From contig CAAFXO010000057.1 of assembly GCA_900766975.1 (NCBI GenBank), positions 1-64,000 on the forward strand: 64,000 nucleotides of DNA. The letters run 5' to 3'. This document shows positions 1 through 8,809 of the stretch, piece by piece. This stretch comes from Bacteroidales bacterium. GTDB lineage: Bacteria; Bacteroidota; Bacteroidia; Bacteroidales; Muribaculaceae. A program made the position numbers and the translations under genes. How positions within the stretch are numbered: the first letter of the stretch is position 1; every line of letters begins with the position of its first letter. The notes under the pieces were generated by a model, which had not been told where the DNA came from, did no database searches, and saw only the letters and a program-made list of their open reading frames with translations.

Positions 1-40
1 ATTTAACATTTTGTTAACACTATTCTATAAAAAAGTTAAA

Positions 41-499
41 ATGACAACAAAATTAGCAATGGATACCGGTAAATTTAGTTACCTTTGTCCGGATCTTTTT
101 GGCATATTTCGAAAGTCGCATCGGTTGCAATGCCTGCATTGCGCCCTCTTTGACTTTCAAAATCTGCTCAAAAATATCCGCCCCTACGACCCCAAAAATT
201 TTAAGGAACGCGCTCTTAGGAAACTCAATAATATGGTGTCCGGTTTTTTTGATTTCGCAGAGAATAGGGCTTTAGATCATATACCGACTACGATGCAGGA
301 CTACCGGATTATGCTTGATAATATTCTTTCAGCCGGTGGAAATCCTGTGCTGACTGATGCCGGTTCTGTTTCAGCTAAAAGAGCTCGTGAGAAGGCATTT
401 GAAGAATATAGAAAATTCCAAGTTAGGACTCTTTCACCTGTCGAACGTGCTTATCTCGCATCGCTTGAAGCTGAAGCAAAAAAAAGCAAACTTAAATGA
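41..499 (+). pseudogene. Truncated RhuM-family protein (C-terminal remnant)
   Basis: From about position 213 onward the frame encodes a stretch that matches the C-terminus of RhuM-family proteins as I remember them (LNNMVSGFFDFAENRALDHI, then TTMQDY, DAGSVSA and an EKAFEEYRKFQ helix). RhuM proteins are usually about 330-345 residues; only the last ~95 are here. The N-terminal part of the open frame (41-212) has no RhuM similarity and consists partly of a dispersed intergenic repeat (166-218) read in frame, so the repeat lies exactly at the breakpoint. The frame is open from 11 with a non-preferred start, or from ATG at 41. No clear ribosome-binding site is visible. RhuM function is poorly defined. 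I read this as decayed, but a short expressed protein cannot be excluded. Confidence 0.6.
166..218 (+). repeat. Dispersed repeat, long copy (copy 1)
   Basis: A 53-bp segment beginning GCTCAAAAATATCCGCCCCT and ending AAGGAACGCGCTCTTA. The same segment recurs almost base for base, inverted, at 20496-20547. A shorter core recurs at 5702, 18363, 18754 and 21390. It joins the RhuM remnant to unrelated upstream sequence. Confidence 0.75.
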
Positions 500-513
500 T
501 CTGAATCGTTTAT

Positions 514-554
514 CGCCCGATGATATAATTTTTTTGATCGTCGGGCGTTTTTTT
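514..554 (+). terminator. Hairpin with T-tract just before the PorE-like gene
   Basis: CGCCCGA (514-520) pairs with TCGGGCG (541-547) and is followed by seven T residues. This is a standard intrinsic terminator shape for the upstream frame, but the T-tract ends three bases before the ATG at 558. Confidence 0.7.
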
Positions 555-557
555 AGT

Positions 558-2549
558 ATGAATATGTGTCACATCAAGTCGGTTGCCGCCACTCTGCTGC
601 TCGCTCTCTTCTTCCTCGCTCTGGGTGGCTGCAAGACTCCCAAGCTCTCCGAAGCCAATGAGCAGTTCGGCCGCGGCGAGTATTATAATGCTTCGAAAAC
701 ATATCGCGCTGTCTATAATAAACTTAACCCGCGCGAAGACCGCGAATTGCGTGGACAGGTTGCCTACCAACTCGCCACTTGCTACCGTAAACTGAATATG
801 GCGGCACGCGCCTCGGCGGCTTATCAGAATGCCATCCGCTATGAATATCCCGATTCGATGGCGCTTTATTACCTCGGCCGTTCGCTCCAAATGGAGGGTA
901 AGTATCAGCCTGCCATCGACGCCTATACACAATTCCTCGAGAAATGCCCCGGCGACCAACTCGCCCGCGAGGGGGTGAGAGGTTGCCAAAATGCTATCCG
1001 TGCCGCCTCTGCCCCAAAGTCGAGATATAAGGTGGCACAAGCCAAAATATTCAATTCCCGACGCGCCGATTTCTCACCGATGTATTTGGATAAAACGCTG
1101 AATACTATCTATTTCTGTTCGTCGAATGAGAAGGCTTCCGGTAATGATAAGTCGGAAATCACCGGTATGAAGCGTTGCGATATCTTTTACTCCACCAAGG
1201 ATGAAAAGGGCAACTGGCAAAAGCCCCAGCCTGCCGAAGGGGAACTGAACAGCGACTTCGACGAGGGGGTGATGTCCTTCTCGCCCGATGGCCAAACCAT
1301 GTACCTGACACGCGCTCGCCGAGCCTTGGATGCCAACACGTCGGTGGAGATTTACACCTCCAAGCGTTCCGACGCCACCTGGAGTGCCCCACAGAAGTTG
1401 GAAGTAACTGCCGATACCCTCTCTGCTTTCGGACACCCCGCCGTGTCGCCCGATGGCCAATACCTCTATTTCTCCTCCGATATGCCGGGGGGATATGGCG
1501 GCAAGGATATCTGGCGCATCAACCTCACTCAGCGTGTCGGCTCGCTCGAAAACCTCGGTGAGCAGATCAACACCTCGGGCGACGAGATGTTCCCATATCT
1601 GCGCACCGACTCGCTCCTCTATTTCTCAAGCGATGGCCATGCCGGTTTCGGCGGCCTCGATATCTTCGTGGCGCGCCTGAACTCCACCGGCGACCGCTGG
1701 AGCGTCGAAAATCTCGGCACCCCCATGAATAGCAAGGGCGATGACTTCGGCATCACCTTTGGTGAGGGTGAATCTGGTTTCTTCAGCTCTAACCGTGGCG
1801 ATGGCAGAGGTTATGACCATATCTACAGCTTTGTCAAACCCGATATCAAGGTCACCATCTCCGGATATGTGCTCGATAAGGATGAAGAACCTGTGCCAAA
1901 TGCCGTGATTCGTATCGTCGGCAATGATGGCACCACCCAGAAAGAGGTGGCTCGCGATGACGGATCGTTCAAATTCTCTCTACAACGCGGCGTGAAGTAT
2001 GTGATGCTCGCCGGCGCCAAGGGTTATCTCAATGTAAAACAGGAATTTGAATCCGATTCCGAAGAGGAGGATGCCGATTATGGCATCGATTTTATCCTCG
2101 CCGCTATCCATAAGCCGCAGGTGGTGGAGAATATCTTCTACGACTTCGACCGCGCCACCCTCCGCCCCGAATCGAAGGAGGCTCTCGACGAATTGGCACA
2201 AATGCTCAAAGACAATCCCAACGTGACCCTCGAGATGGGATCGCACACCGACCGCGTCGGCACCGAGGAATACAACCTCGACCTCTCCGACCGCCGCGCC
2301 AAGAGTGTCGTCGACTACCTCATCGAGGCAGGTATACCCATCGAACGACTATCCTGGAAGGGATATGGCAAGTCTGTGCCAAAGACCGTGACTCCTCGCA
2401 TCAACAAGCAGTATCCTCAGTTCGAAGTCGGTACCCAGCTCACCCCCGAACTGATCGACACCCTCAGCGAAGAAGACCGCGAAGCCGCCGACCAAATCAA
2501 CCGCCGCACCGAGTTCCAAGTCACATCTATCGACTTCGATATTATGTAG
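558..2549 (+). CDS. PorE-like OmpA-family outer-membrane lipoprotein (TPR, PD40 propeller, CRD, OmpA-C)
   Basis: The 663-residue protein starts at ATG 558 with a lipoprotein signal and lipobox LGGC (Cys25). Domains in order are TPR-like repeats (about 30-150), PD40/WD40-like propeller blades with repeated SPDG motifs (about 165-440), a carboxypeptidase-regulatory-like fold (about 445-530), and a C-terminal OmpA peptidoglycan-binding domain (NIFYDFDRATLRPESKEALD, SHTD, NRRTEF). This architecture and length match PorE of Porphyromonas gingivalis, a periplasmic component associated with the type IX secretion system. No other T9SS gene is in this window, so a general envelope-anchoring role is equally possible. 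The OmpA domain carries an insertion of about 40 residues between KGYGK and the conserved NRR. The longer in-frame extension upstream (from 357) lacks a signal and was rejected. Confidence 0.85.
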   Translation: MNMCHIKSVAATLLLALFFLALGGCKTPKLSEANEQFGRGEYYNASKTYRAVYNKLNPREDRELRGQVAYQLATCYRKLNMAARASAAYQNAIRYEYPDSMALYYLGRSLQMEGKYQPAIDAYTQFLEKCPGDQLAREGVRGCQNAIRAASAPKSRYKVAQAKIFNSRRADFSPMYLDKTLNTIYFCSSNEKASGNDKSEITGMKRCDIFYSTKDEKGNWQKPQPAEGELNSDFDEGVMSFSPDGQTMYLTRARRALDANTSVEIYTSKRSDATWSAPQKLEVTADTLSAFGHPAVSPDGQYLYFSSDMPGGYGGKDIWRINLTQRVGSLENLGEQINTSGDEMFPYLRTDSLLYFSSDGHAGFGGLDIFVARLNSTGDRWSVENLGTPMNSKGDDFGITFGEGESGFFSSNRGDGRGYDHIYSFVKPDIKVTISGYVLDKDEEPVPNAVIRIVGNDGTTQKEVARDDGSFKFSLQRGVKYVMLAGAKGYLNVKQEFESDSEEEDADYGIDFILAAIHKPQVVENIFYDFDRATLRPESKEALDELAQMLKDNPNVTLEMGSHTDRVGTEEYNLDLSDRRAKSVVDYLIEAGIPIERLSWKGYGKSVPKTVTPRINKQYPQFEVGTQLTPELIDTLSEEDREAADQINRRTEFQVTSIDFDIM

Positions 2550-2711
2550 TGGCCATAGATTATTGCCTCTTCAGTCGGCGAAAATCATTTTTTTTGACCC
2601 GATATAGCGCATATATCAATTTATTTTATTAAATTTGCACTTCGAAAATTATTCTTTAACATAATAGAAATATCTCCCGATTTTCGGGCGTAGCTAACGA
2701 AATAAAAAAGT

Positions 2712-3392
2712 ATGGCTCAGAAAAACAACGTCGATCAACAAAACTCTATCGACAAACTCAACGCTAATCTCAGCTCTGTAGGCGAGAAGGTGGTTGAAAA
2801 CAAGAAGATGATCCTCTCTGTAGTGGGAGGCGTGGTGGTGGTGGCCGCCGCTGTGGTATGTTTCTTCTTATTCTATTTAAACCCTAAGCAAGACAAGGCT
2901 TACGAGGCGCTCAACCAAGTAGAGATCAAGGCTATGGGCAATGACTCAATCGCTTCGGCTGAGTATGCCAAAGTGGCTGACCAAAATAGTGGCACTAACG
3001 CCGGCAAACTCGCCGCTCTCTCTGCCGCCGAGGCTTATTACAACCGCGGCGACTATAAGAACGCTCTGAAATATCTCGAGCAGTTCTCTACTTCAGAGCC
3101 CGTGCTCGCCGCTAATGCCCTGATCCTTACCGGCGACTGCCATGTCAACCTCAAGGCTTACGACAAAGCCCTCGAGTGCTATGACAAGGCTATCTCTAAA
3201 GCCGATAAGAACCCCCAAATCGCTCCCCGCGTCCTCCTCAAGAAGGCGAATATCTTTGACGAGCAAAAGAAGTATGACAAGTCCCTCGAGTGCTATCAGT
3301 CGATCAAGAACGACTACCCGCAGTTCCGCATCGGCAATGGCCTCGGCATCGATGCATATATCGAACGCGAATCCGCTCGCCTCGGCAAGTAA
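2712..3392 (+). CDS. Membrane-anchored tetratricopeptide repeat protein
   Basis: The 226-residue protein has a short cytoplasmic N-terminus, one membrane helix at about residues 33-55 (MILSVVGGVVVVAAAVVCFF) and a periplasmic domain with three or four TPR units (AEAYYNRGDYKNALKYLEQF and similar). The layout resembles YfgM-type ancillary proteins that help outer-membrane or secretion machineries, and such genes are common in Bacteroidales. A TAAATTTG (-7 type) element lies at 2630-2637, about 75 bases upstream. The exact partner cannot be read from the sequence. Confidence 0.8.
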   Translation: MAQKNNVDQQNSIDKLNANLSSVGEKVVENKKMILSVVGGVVVVAAAVVCFFLFYLNPKQDKAYEALNQVEIKAMGNDSIASAEYAKVADQNSGTNAGKLAALSAAEAYYNRGDYKNALKYLEQFSTSEPVLAANALILTGDCHVNLKAYDKALECYDKAISKADKNPQIAPRVLLKKANIFDEQKKYDKSLECYQSIKNDYPQFRIGNGLGIDAYIERESARLGK

Positions 3393-3456
3393 GCCCTCTT
3401 TATCCAATTTAGAACTTTCCATAAAATAATAAAACATTTGCTTATTTTATGAAAAT

Positions 3457-3493
3457 GGGTCTCGGCTCTCGAGCGGAGGCCCTTTTCTCTTTT
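3457..3493 (+). terminator. Hairpin with T-rich tail immediately before the M16 peptidase start
   Basis: GGGTCTC (3457-3463) pairs with GAGGCCC (3476-3482, one G-U), followed by TTTTCTCTTTT. It probably terminates the TPR gene. The M16 start codon at 3498 follows within a few bases, the same arrangement as at 514-558. Confidence 0.6.
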
Positions 3494-3497
3494 GATT

Positions 3498-4715
3498 ATG
3501 GATCATTCTCTTATCACTCTCCCTAATGGTCTCCGCGTAGTCTCGGCTCGCTCGGATGGCAATGTCGCTTATATCGGCGTGCTGACTCGCGCCGGCAGCC
3601 GCGATGATTTCGAAGGGTGCGACGGACTCTCTCACTTCGTCGAGCATACCATCTTCAAGGGCACTCCCTCGAGACGTAGCTGGCAGGTGTCGGCGCGTAT
3701 GGAGAGTGTCGGCGGCGAACTCAACGCATATACCACCAAGGATGAGATCATGCTCTATACCAATGCCCCCGCCGGCTATGAGGACCGTGCTCTCGAACTG
3801 ATCGCCGACCTCGTCATAAATGCCTCTTTCCCTAAGACGGAAATCGACCTCGAACGGGGAGTTATCCTCGAGGAAATCTTGAGCTATCGCGACAACCCTT
3901 CGTTTGCCGTCTTCGATGAGTTTGACGAGTTCTTCTTCCATGGTTCGCCGCTGGCTCACAATATCTTGGGTTATGAGGAGACGGTGAATAACATCACGAG
4001 CGAAAGGGCTCGCCAATTCCTCTGCAATGCTTTTGCACCTCGCAATATGGTGCTATATTGTGTCTCCCCCACCGACCCTCAGCGCCTCCTCCGCCGTGTG
4101 GAGAAGTTTTTCGGCGCTATCGACCGCACTCCCTCTCTCGCTCCGCGTGTTGCCCCTCTCACTGTCGATCCCTTCGACCGAACCAAGCATCTCGATAACC
4201 ATCAGGCGAATACGGTGATAGGCTTCCCCATCTTCGGCCGCCGCGATCCTCGCTGCTATTCTCTCTATCTCTTGAATAATATCTTGGGTGGACCGGCGAT
4301 GAACTCGCTGCTCAACCGCGAGATGCGCGAGCGTCGTGGATTGGTGTATACCGTCGAAACCAGTGCTTCGCTCTATGACGACACCGGCGTGTTCCAGATA
4401 TATTTCGGCACCGAACCGAAGAAGGTGGAGCGTTGCACCTCGATAGCCCTCCGGGAGCTGAGACGCTTGGCAGACCATCGGTTGTCGGAGCGTAAGTTCA
4501 GCGATGCTCGCCGCCAGATATGTGGACAGCTCCTCGTCGGCGGTGACAACCGCGAGAGTTGCGCCATGTCGATGGCTAAGAATGTGATGCGCCAAGGCAG
4601 GGTGATCGCCACCGCCGAGATGGCTGACATCATCATGCAGCAGACTGCCGAGCAGGTGCGCCAACTCGCCGAGGAGATCCTCGCCAATCCCTATTCCCGC
4701 CTAACCCTCGCTTAA
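3498..4715 (+). CDS. M16 family (insulinase/pitrilysin-like) zinc metallopeptidase
   Basis: The 405-residue protein carries the inverted zinc motif HFVEH (His46, Glu49, His50) followed by LERGVILEEI, which supplies the third ligand glutamate roughly 75 residues later. The length corresponds to one M16 active module plus one inactive module, as in the bacterial MPP-like/PqqL-short class. No signal peptide is visible, so it is likely cytoplasmic, degrading peptides. ATG 3498 is preferred over TTG 3492 six bases upstream. The stop is followed directly by the dusB start (ATG at 4717), which suggests a two-gene operon. Confidence 0.9.
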   Translation: MDHSLITLPNGLRVVSARSDGNVAYIGVLTRAGSRDDFEGCDGLSHFVEHTIFKGTPSRRSWQVSARMESVGGELNAYTTKDEIMLYTNAPAGYEDRALELIADLVINASFPKTEIDLERGVILEEILSYRDNPSFAVFDEFDEFFFHGSPLAHNILGYEETVNNITSERARQFLCNAFAPRNMVLYCVSPTDPQRLLRRVEKFFGAIDRTPSLAPRVAPLTVDPFDRTKHLDNHQANTVIGFPIFGRRDPRCYSLYLLNNILGGPAMNSLLNREMRERRGLVYTVETSASLYDDTGVFQIYFGTEPKKVERCTSIALRELRRLADHRLSERKFSDARRQICGQLLVGGDNRESCAMSMAKNVMRQGRVIATAEMADIIMQQTAEQVRQLAEEILANPYSRLTLA

Positions 4716-4716
4716 A

Positions 4717-5709
4717 ATGTTTGATATCAGAAAATATTATCGCCCTGTCCTCCTCGCACCGATGGAGGATGTGACCGACCCCTCTTTCCGCCTCATCTGC
4801 CATGAGCAGGGTGCCGCTATGGTCTTCACTGAGTTCGTTTCTGCCGAGGCTCTCGTCAGAGACATCTCTTCGACTGTCCGCAAGCTCACTATCGACGACC
4901 GTGAGCGCCCGGTGGCTATCCAGATTTATGGCCGCGAACCGGAGGCTATGGTGCAGGCGGCGCAGATCGTCGAGCGTGCCAACCCCGATGTGATAGACCT
5001 TAATTTCGGTTGCCCGGTGAAGAAGGTTGCCGCCAAGGGTGCCGGCGCCGGCATGCTCCGCGACATCCCGAAGTTGCTCGACATCACACGCCGTGTGGTC
5101 AATGCCGTCTCTCTGCCGGTGACGGTCAAGACGCGCCTCGGTTGGGACTGTGAGAATAAGATCATCACCGACTTGGGACCGATGCTCCAGGATTGTGGCA
5201 TCAAGGCGCTCACCGTGCATGGCCGCACTCGCTCGCAAATGTATACCGGCAAGGCTGACTGGACTCTGATCAAGGCGCTCAAGGATGACCCTCGCATGGA
5301 GATACCGATCATCGGCAATGGCGATATCACTACCCCTGAGGAGGCTCGCGATGCCTTCGAGCAGTTTGGCGTAGATGGCGTGATGATCGGTCGCGCTTCG
5401 TTTGGCGCCCCTTGGATCTTCCATGACGTGCGGCAGCTGCTCGACACCGGCAGCTGGACACCGCTACCATTGGATCAAAAATTTGATATGCTCTATCGTC
5501 AGATCAATGAGAGCATAGAACGCATCGACGAATATCGTGGCATCCTTCACATCAGGCGGCACTTGGCGGCGACACCCCTCTTCAAGGGAATCCCCAACTT
5601 CCGAGACACCCGTATCCGCATGCTGAGAGCCGACACCCTCGCCGACCTGAATGAGGTAATGAAAGAAGCCAAAGACCGCCTCGAAGCCCACCTCGCCAAC
5701 CCGACCTAA
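4717..5709 (+). CDS. dusB: tRNA-dihydrouridine synthase DusB (NifR3 family)
   Basis: The 330-residue TIM-barrel flavoprotein reduces uridine to dihydrouridine in tRNA using FMN and NADPH. Diagnostic elements are APMEDVTDPSFR at the N-terminus, the catalytic cysteine in LNFGCP (Cys99), VTVKTRLGW, LTVHGRTR and IGNGDI followed by GVMIGRASFGAPW. The start lies one base after the M16 stop. Its stop codon lies inside copy 2 of the dispersed repeat (5702-5732). Confidence 0.93.
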   Translation: MFDIRKYYRPVLLAPMEDVTDPSFRLICHEQGAAMVFTEFVSAEALVRDISSTVRKLTIDDRERPVAIQIYGREPEAMVQAAQIVERANPDVIDLNFGCPVKKVAAKGAGAGMLRDIPKLLDITRRVVNAVSLPVTVKTRLGWDCENKIITDLGPMLQDCGIKALTVHGRTRSQMYTGKADWTLIKALKDDPRMEIPIIGNGDITTPEEARDAFEQFGVDGVMIGRASFGAPWIFHDVRQLLDTGSWTPLPLDQKFDMLYRQINESIERIDEYRGILHIRRHLAATPLFKGIPNFRDTRIRMLRADTLADLNEVMKEAKDRLEAHLANPT

Positions 5710-5732
5710 AAAATTTAAGGGACGCGCTCTTA
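5702..5732 (+). repeat. Dispersed repeat, short copy (copy 2)
   Basis: CGACC followed by an A-run, then ATTTAAGGGACGCGCTCTTA. It differs from the consensus by one base (GGGAC for GGAAC). It overlaps the last codons and stop of dusB. Confidence 0.75.
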
Positions 5733-5738
5733 GGGCTT

Positions 5739-5775
5739 ATTTCGCCAAAATGGGGCGAAATCGGGCGTTTTGGCG
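5739..5775. terminator. Two mutually exclusive hairpins after dusB
   Basis: ATTTCGCC (5739-5746) pairs with GGCGAAAT (5754-5761). CGCCAAAA (5743-5750) pairs with TTTTGGCG (5768-5775). The two stems share bases and cannot form together. A terminator for dusB is the simplest reading. Confidence 0.5.
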
Positions 5776-5819
5776 GATTAAAGCTGTTTTTATCCCAATT
5801 TTAACATATTTTCACATTA

Positions 5820-5846
5820 TTGAATTGCGAAAAGTTATTATATTTG
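5820..5846 (+). promoter_or_regulatory. Bacteroidota promoter for the DUF234-type ATPase
   Basis: TTG at 5820-5822, a 16-nt spacer, then TATATTTG at 5839-5846. It is 27 bases upstream of the ATG at 5874. The spacer is slightly shorter than the usual 19-22. Confidence 0.55.
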
Positions 5847-5873
5847 CTTCGGATTTTAATCGCAATTTTAGAG

Positions 5874-7307
5874 ATGTGTCAGATCATTGGTAGAAAGCAG
5901 GAGATCGAGGAACTGACTCGTGCCTGCAATAGCAACAGGGCTGAGTTTGTGGCTGTATATGGGCGACGTCGCGTCGGCAAAACATTCCTCATCAATGAGG
6001 TGCTGCGCGATAACATCACTTTTCGCCACACCGGCCTGTCACCTTACGACCGGACTCGCAAAGTGACGTTAAGCGATCAGCTTCAGAATTTTCATTACTC
6101 CCTTATCCGCTACGGGATGGAGGGGGGCGAACGCCCTCGCAATTGGATGGAGGCTTTCTTCCGCTTGGAACAATTCCTGGAACGCCAAGACAATGGCTCT
6201 CGCCAGGTGGTTTTCATCGATGAACTCCCATGGATGGATACAGCTCGTTCCGGTTTTCTGACCGCTCTCGAAGCTTTCTGGAACGGATGGGGTAGCAGTC
6301 GACATAACCTCTGCCTCGTGGTGTGTGGCTCCGCTACCTCCTGGATGCTCGACAATCTTATCAACAACAAGGGTGGATTATATGGCAGATTGACTCATGA
6401 GATATGTCTTCATCCCTTCACACTTCAAGAATGTGAGCAATTTTTCTTGAGCCGTGGCATCAAGATGTCGCGATATAACATCGCTCAAGCCTATATGATA
6501 TTGGGGGGGATACCATATTATTTGGATTATTTCAATCCCTCGATGAGTTTGGTACAAAATATAGATGCTCTGTTCTTCAATCGCCGACCCAAACTTGGCG
6601 ATGAGTTTGATAGACTCTTCCATTCGATATTCGATCATGCCGATCTATGTATGGAAATAGTGCGTTTCTTAGGAAAACGTCATAGCGGCTATACTCGCAA
6701 TGAAATACTCGCCAAGATCTCGAAACCCTCTAATGGCGATCTGACCAAGCAGTTGAAAGCTCTGATAGGGAGTGGGTTTATCTCTACCTATACACCCTTC
6801 GGAGAGAAGAGGGTGACCTACTACAAATTGTCGGACAATTTTTGCCGCTTTTGGCTTCATTTCAAGGAGGAACGCAAGATAGAGGAGTGCGACTATTGGT
6901 TGCATCATCTCAAGGAGTCGGAGATCTCCGCCTGGCGAGGAATAGCCTTCGAGGAGGTGTGTATGCAACATATCGACCAAATCAAGCGATCGCTGCAAAT
7001 CGCCGGGGTTTCCTCGCGAGAGTCTTCATACATCCTCCGTGGTGAGAATGGCGAGGAGGGTATGCAGATCGATCTGATCATCGATCGTGCCGATGATGTC
7101 GTCAATGTATGTGAGATGAAGTTTTGCAAGTCGGGATATGTTATCTCCAAAACGTATGCGGAGAAAATCGCTCGTCGCATAGAGAGATTGGAGCATTTGA
7201 TTCCATCGAAGACTTTCCTGCCGACGCTCATCAGCGTGTCGCCTATCTACAGCAATGAATATGCCGATACCTTCGCGGCACACCTCTCTATAGATGACTT
7301 GTTTTAG
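5874..7307 (+). CDS. AAA (archaeal-type ATPase_2) protein with DUF234 nuclease-like C-terminus
   Basis: The 477-residue protein has Walker A GRRRVGKT (residues 30-37) and Walker B VVFIDELPWMD, followed by a winged-helix region and a DUF234-type C-terminus. The C-terminal QIDLIIDRADDVVNVCEMKF carries the D...ExK arrangement of PD-(D/E)XK nucleases. Members of this family are widespread in Archaea and Bacteroidota as single genes. Their role is unknown, although ATPase plus nuclease suggests DNA processing or defence. I chose ATG 5874 because it leaves MCQIIGRKQEIEEL, the usual N-terminus, and sits behind a good promoter; the frame extends further upstream without homology. Confidence 0.85.
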   Translation: MCQIIGRKQEIEELTRACNSNRAEFVAVYGRRRVGKTFLINEVLRDNITFRHTGLSPYDRTRKVTLSDQLQNFHYSLIRYGMEGGERPRNWMEAFFRLEQFLERQDNGSRQVVFIDELPWMDTARSGFLTALEAFWNGWGSSRHNLCLVVCGSATSWMLDNLINNKGGLYGRLTHEICLHPFTLQECEQFFLSRGIKMSRYNIAQAYMILGGIPYYLDYFNPSMSLVQNIDALFFNRRPKLGDEFDRLFHSIFDHADLCMEIVRFLGKRHSGYTRNEILAKISKPSNGDLTKQLKALIGSGFISTYTPFGEKRVTYYKLSDNFCRFWLHFKEERKIEECDYWLHHLKESEISAWRGIAFEEVCMQHIDQIKRSLQIAGVSSRESSYILRGENGEEGMQIDLIIDRADDVVNVCEMKFCKSGYVISKTYAEKIARRIERLEHLIPSKTFLPTLISVSPIYSNEYADTFAAHLSIDDLF

Positions 7308-7339
7308 AGCAATTTTTGGAGCAGGCTTTCCGAGGTCCT

Positions 7340-8809
7340 TTATCGGCGGAAGCGGCCGAAGATATAGGAGGCACATTCCGGCAGTTCGGGGAGGCGGAGC
7401 AGTTTGGCGCCTGCCAAGTAGACCGCGATGCCGGCTCCGATCATGGCTATGAGCGCCACCAAGGGATGCGTCTCTCCGATCCATAACATTACTCCTACTG
7501 CTGCCGCGGTCATCACTCCCGACAGAAGAATGTAGGGGAGCATGTCGAGAAGATAGCGCCGCTTAGACACTCCCGTGGCGCGAGACACGATGAAGAGGGT
7601 CACCAAGTAGGTCAATACCGACGCTCCCAACTGTCCCCATACCAGCATCTCTACACTCCCGAAACCGATCGTAGCCACGATCGCCAGCATGATCATGCCA
7701 TCTTTTACCACCTCTACCACGAAGAGCCGACGTGCATGCCCCAAGGAGAGTATGTAATTGTTGTAGAGCGATATAAGCACTACGAAAATCCCTCGTATCG
7801 TCAGGATCCGGAAGAGGATGATCGCCGCATCCCACTTCGTCGAAAAGAGGGTGTGGAAGAGGGGAGTGCCCACTGCCGCTATGCCACACATCACCGGAAA
7901 GAGGATGAAGGCGGTGAAGCGATTGATCTTCGACACATAGCGACGGAAATTCTCTCCATCATCCTGAAATTTAGAGAGCAAGGGTACGAACGAGGCGGTG
8001 AGCACCTGCGATATCGAGGCGCTACCCATCTTGCTCCATTTGTCGGCTTGGGTGTAGACGCCCAGCGAACCGAGGTTGTAGAACGCCCCGATTACAAAGG
8101 AATAGATATAGAGGAAGAATGTATTGAGCGACGAGGAGGAGAAAACGCTCAGCCCGACGCGCCATATACGCTTCAGAGAGTCTATGGCAAAGGTGAATTG
8201 GGGTGTCCAGCGTGTCGAAACCCAGAGCACTGCCGACTTGATAGCGGCAAGCGATACTGTTTGCCACACCAAAGCCCATGCACCATAGCCGCCGAAGGCG
8301 AGCCAAATGCCGATCCCCCCGGAGATGGTAAGCCCGATGATATTGGCGAAGGCGATGCGTCTTACATCCATCTCTTTCATGAGTCGAGTGGTCTGCACAA
8401 GTCCTAATCCGTTGAGGATGAATGATAAGAACATCACCCGTGAGAGGGGTATCAGTCGCTGGTCGTCTTGGAAGATCTTCGCTATCAGGGGGGCGCAGAA
8501 GAAGAGAATGGCATATACCGTGAGGCTTATGGCGAGGTTGAACCAGAAGACGGTGGAGTAGTCGCGACGTGACGGATCCTTCTGCTGAAGCAACGCCGAA
8601 CCGAATCCGCTATCGACGAACAAGATGCCGAAGGCTTGGAACACAAGGAGCGCACCGACCAAGCCGAAATCCTCCTTCGAGAGGAGGTTGGCAAGGACGA
8701 TACCCACCAGAGCATAAAGCACTTGCGACGACACTCGGTCGATCGTGTTCCACTTCAGCGTCCTGGCTGTCTTGAGCTTGAGTGAAGGCCCCTCAGCAGT
8801 CTGTGCCAT
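7340..8809 (-). CDS. Polysaccharide flippase (Wzx/WzxC-like, MOP superfamily)
   Basis: The 489-residue integral membrane protein has 12-14 predicted helices. Its N-terminal segment (TIDRVSSQVLYALVGIVLANLL, SKEDFGLVG) is typical of the Polysacc_synt_3/WzxC branch of lipopolysaccharide biosynthesis exporters, which move lipid-linked saccharides across the inner membrane. No glycosyltransferases are adjacent, so its cargo is unknown. Its ATG overlaps the stop codon of the upstream DUF2807 gene (TGATG at 8811-8807), indicating translational coupling. Confidence 0.85.
   Translation of the reverse strand: MAQTAEGPSLKLKTARTLKWNTIDRVSSQVLYALVGIVLANLLSKEDFGLVGALLVFQAFGILFVDSGFGSALLQQKDPSRRDYSTVFWFNLAISLTVYAILFFCAPLIAKIFQDDQRLIPLSRVMFLSFILNGLGLVQTTRLMKEMDVRRIAFANIIGLTISGGIGIWLAFGGYGAWALVWQTVSLAAIKSAVLWVSTRWTPQFTFAIDSLKRIWRVGLSVFSSSSLNTFFLYIYSFVIGAFYNLGSLGVYTQADKWSKMGSASISQVLTASFVPLLSKFQDDGENFRRYVSKINRFTAFILFPVMCGIAAVGTPLFHTLFSTKWDAAIILFRILTIRGIFVVLISLYNNYILSLGHARRLFVVEVVKDGMIMLAIVATIGFGSVEMLVWGQLGASVLTYLVTLFIVSRATGVSKRRYLLDMLPYILLSGVMTAAAVGVMLWIGETHPLVALIAMIGAGIAVYLAGAKLLRLPELPECASYIFGRFRR

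Noticed and set aside
3455..3530. Upstream frame starting at an ATG before the M16 gene (MKMGLGSRAEALFSFDYGSF)
   Set aside because: It is a 25-codon frame through the terminator stem, overlapping the real start in another frame; there is no independent support.
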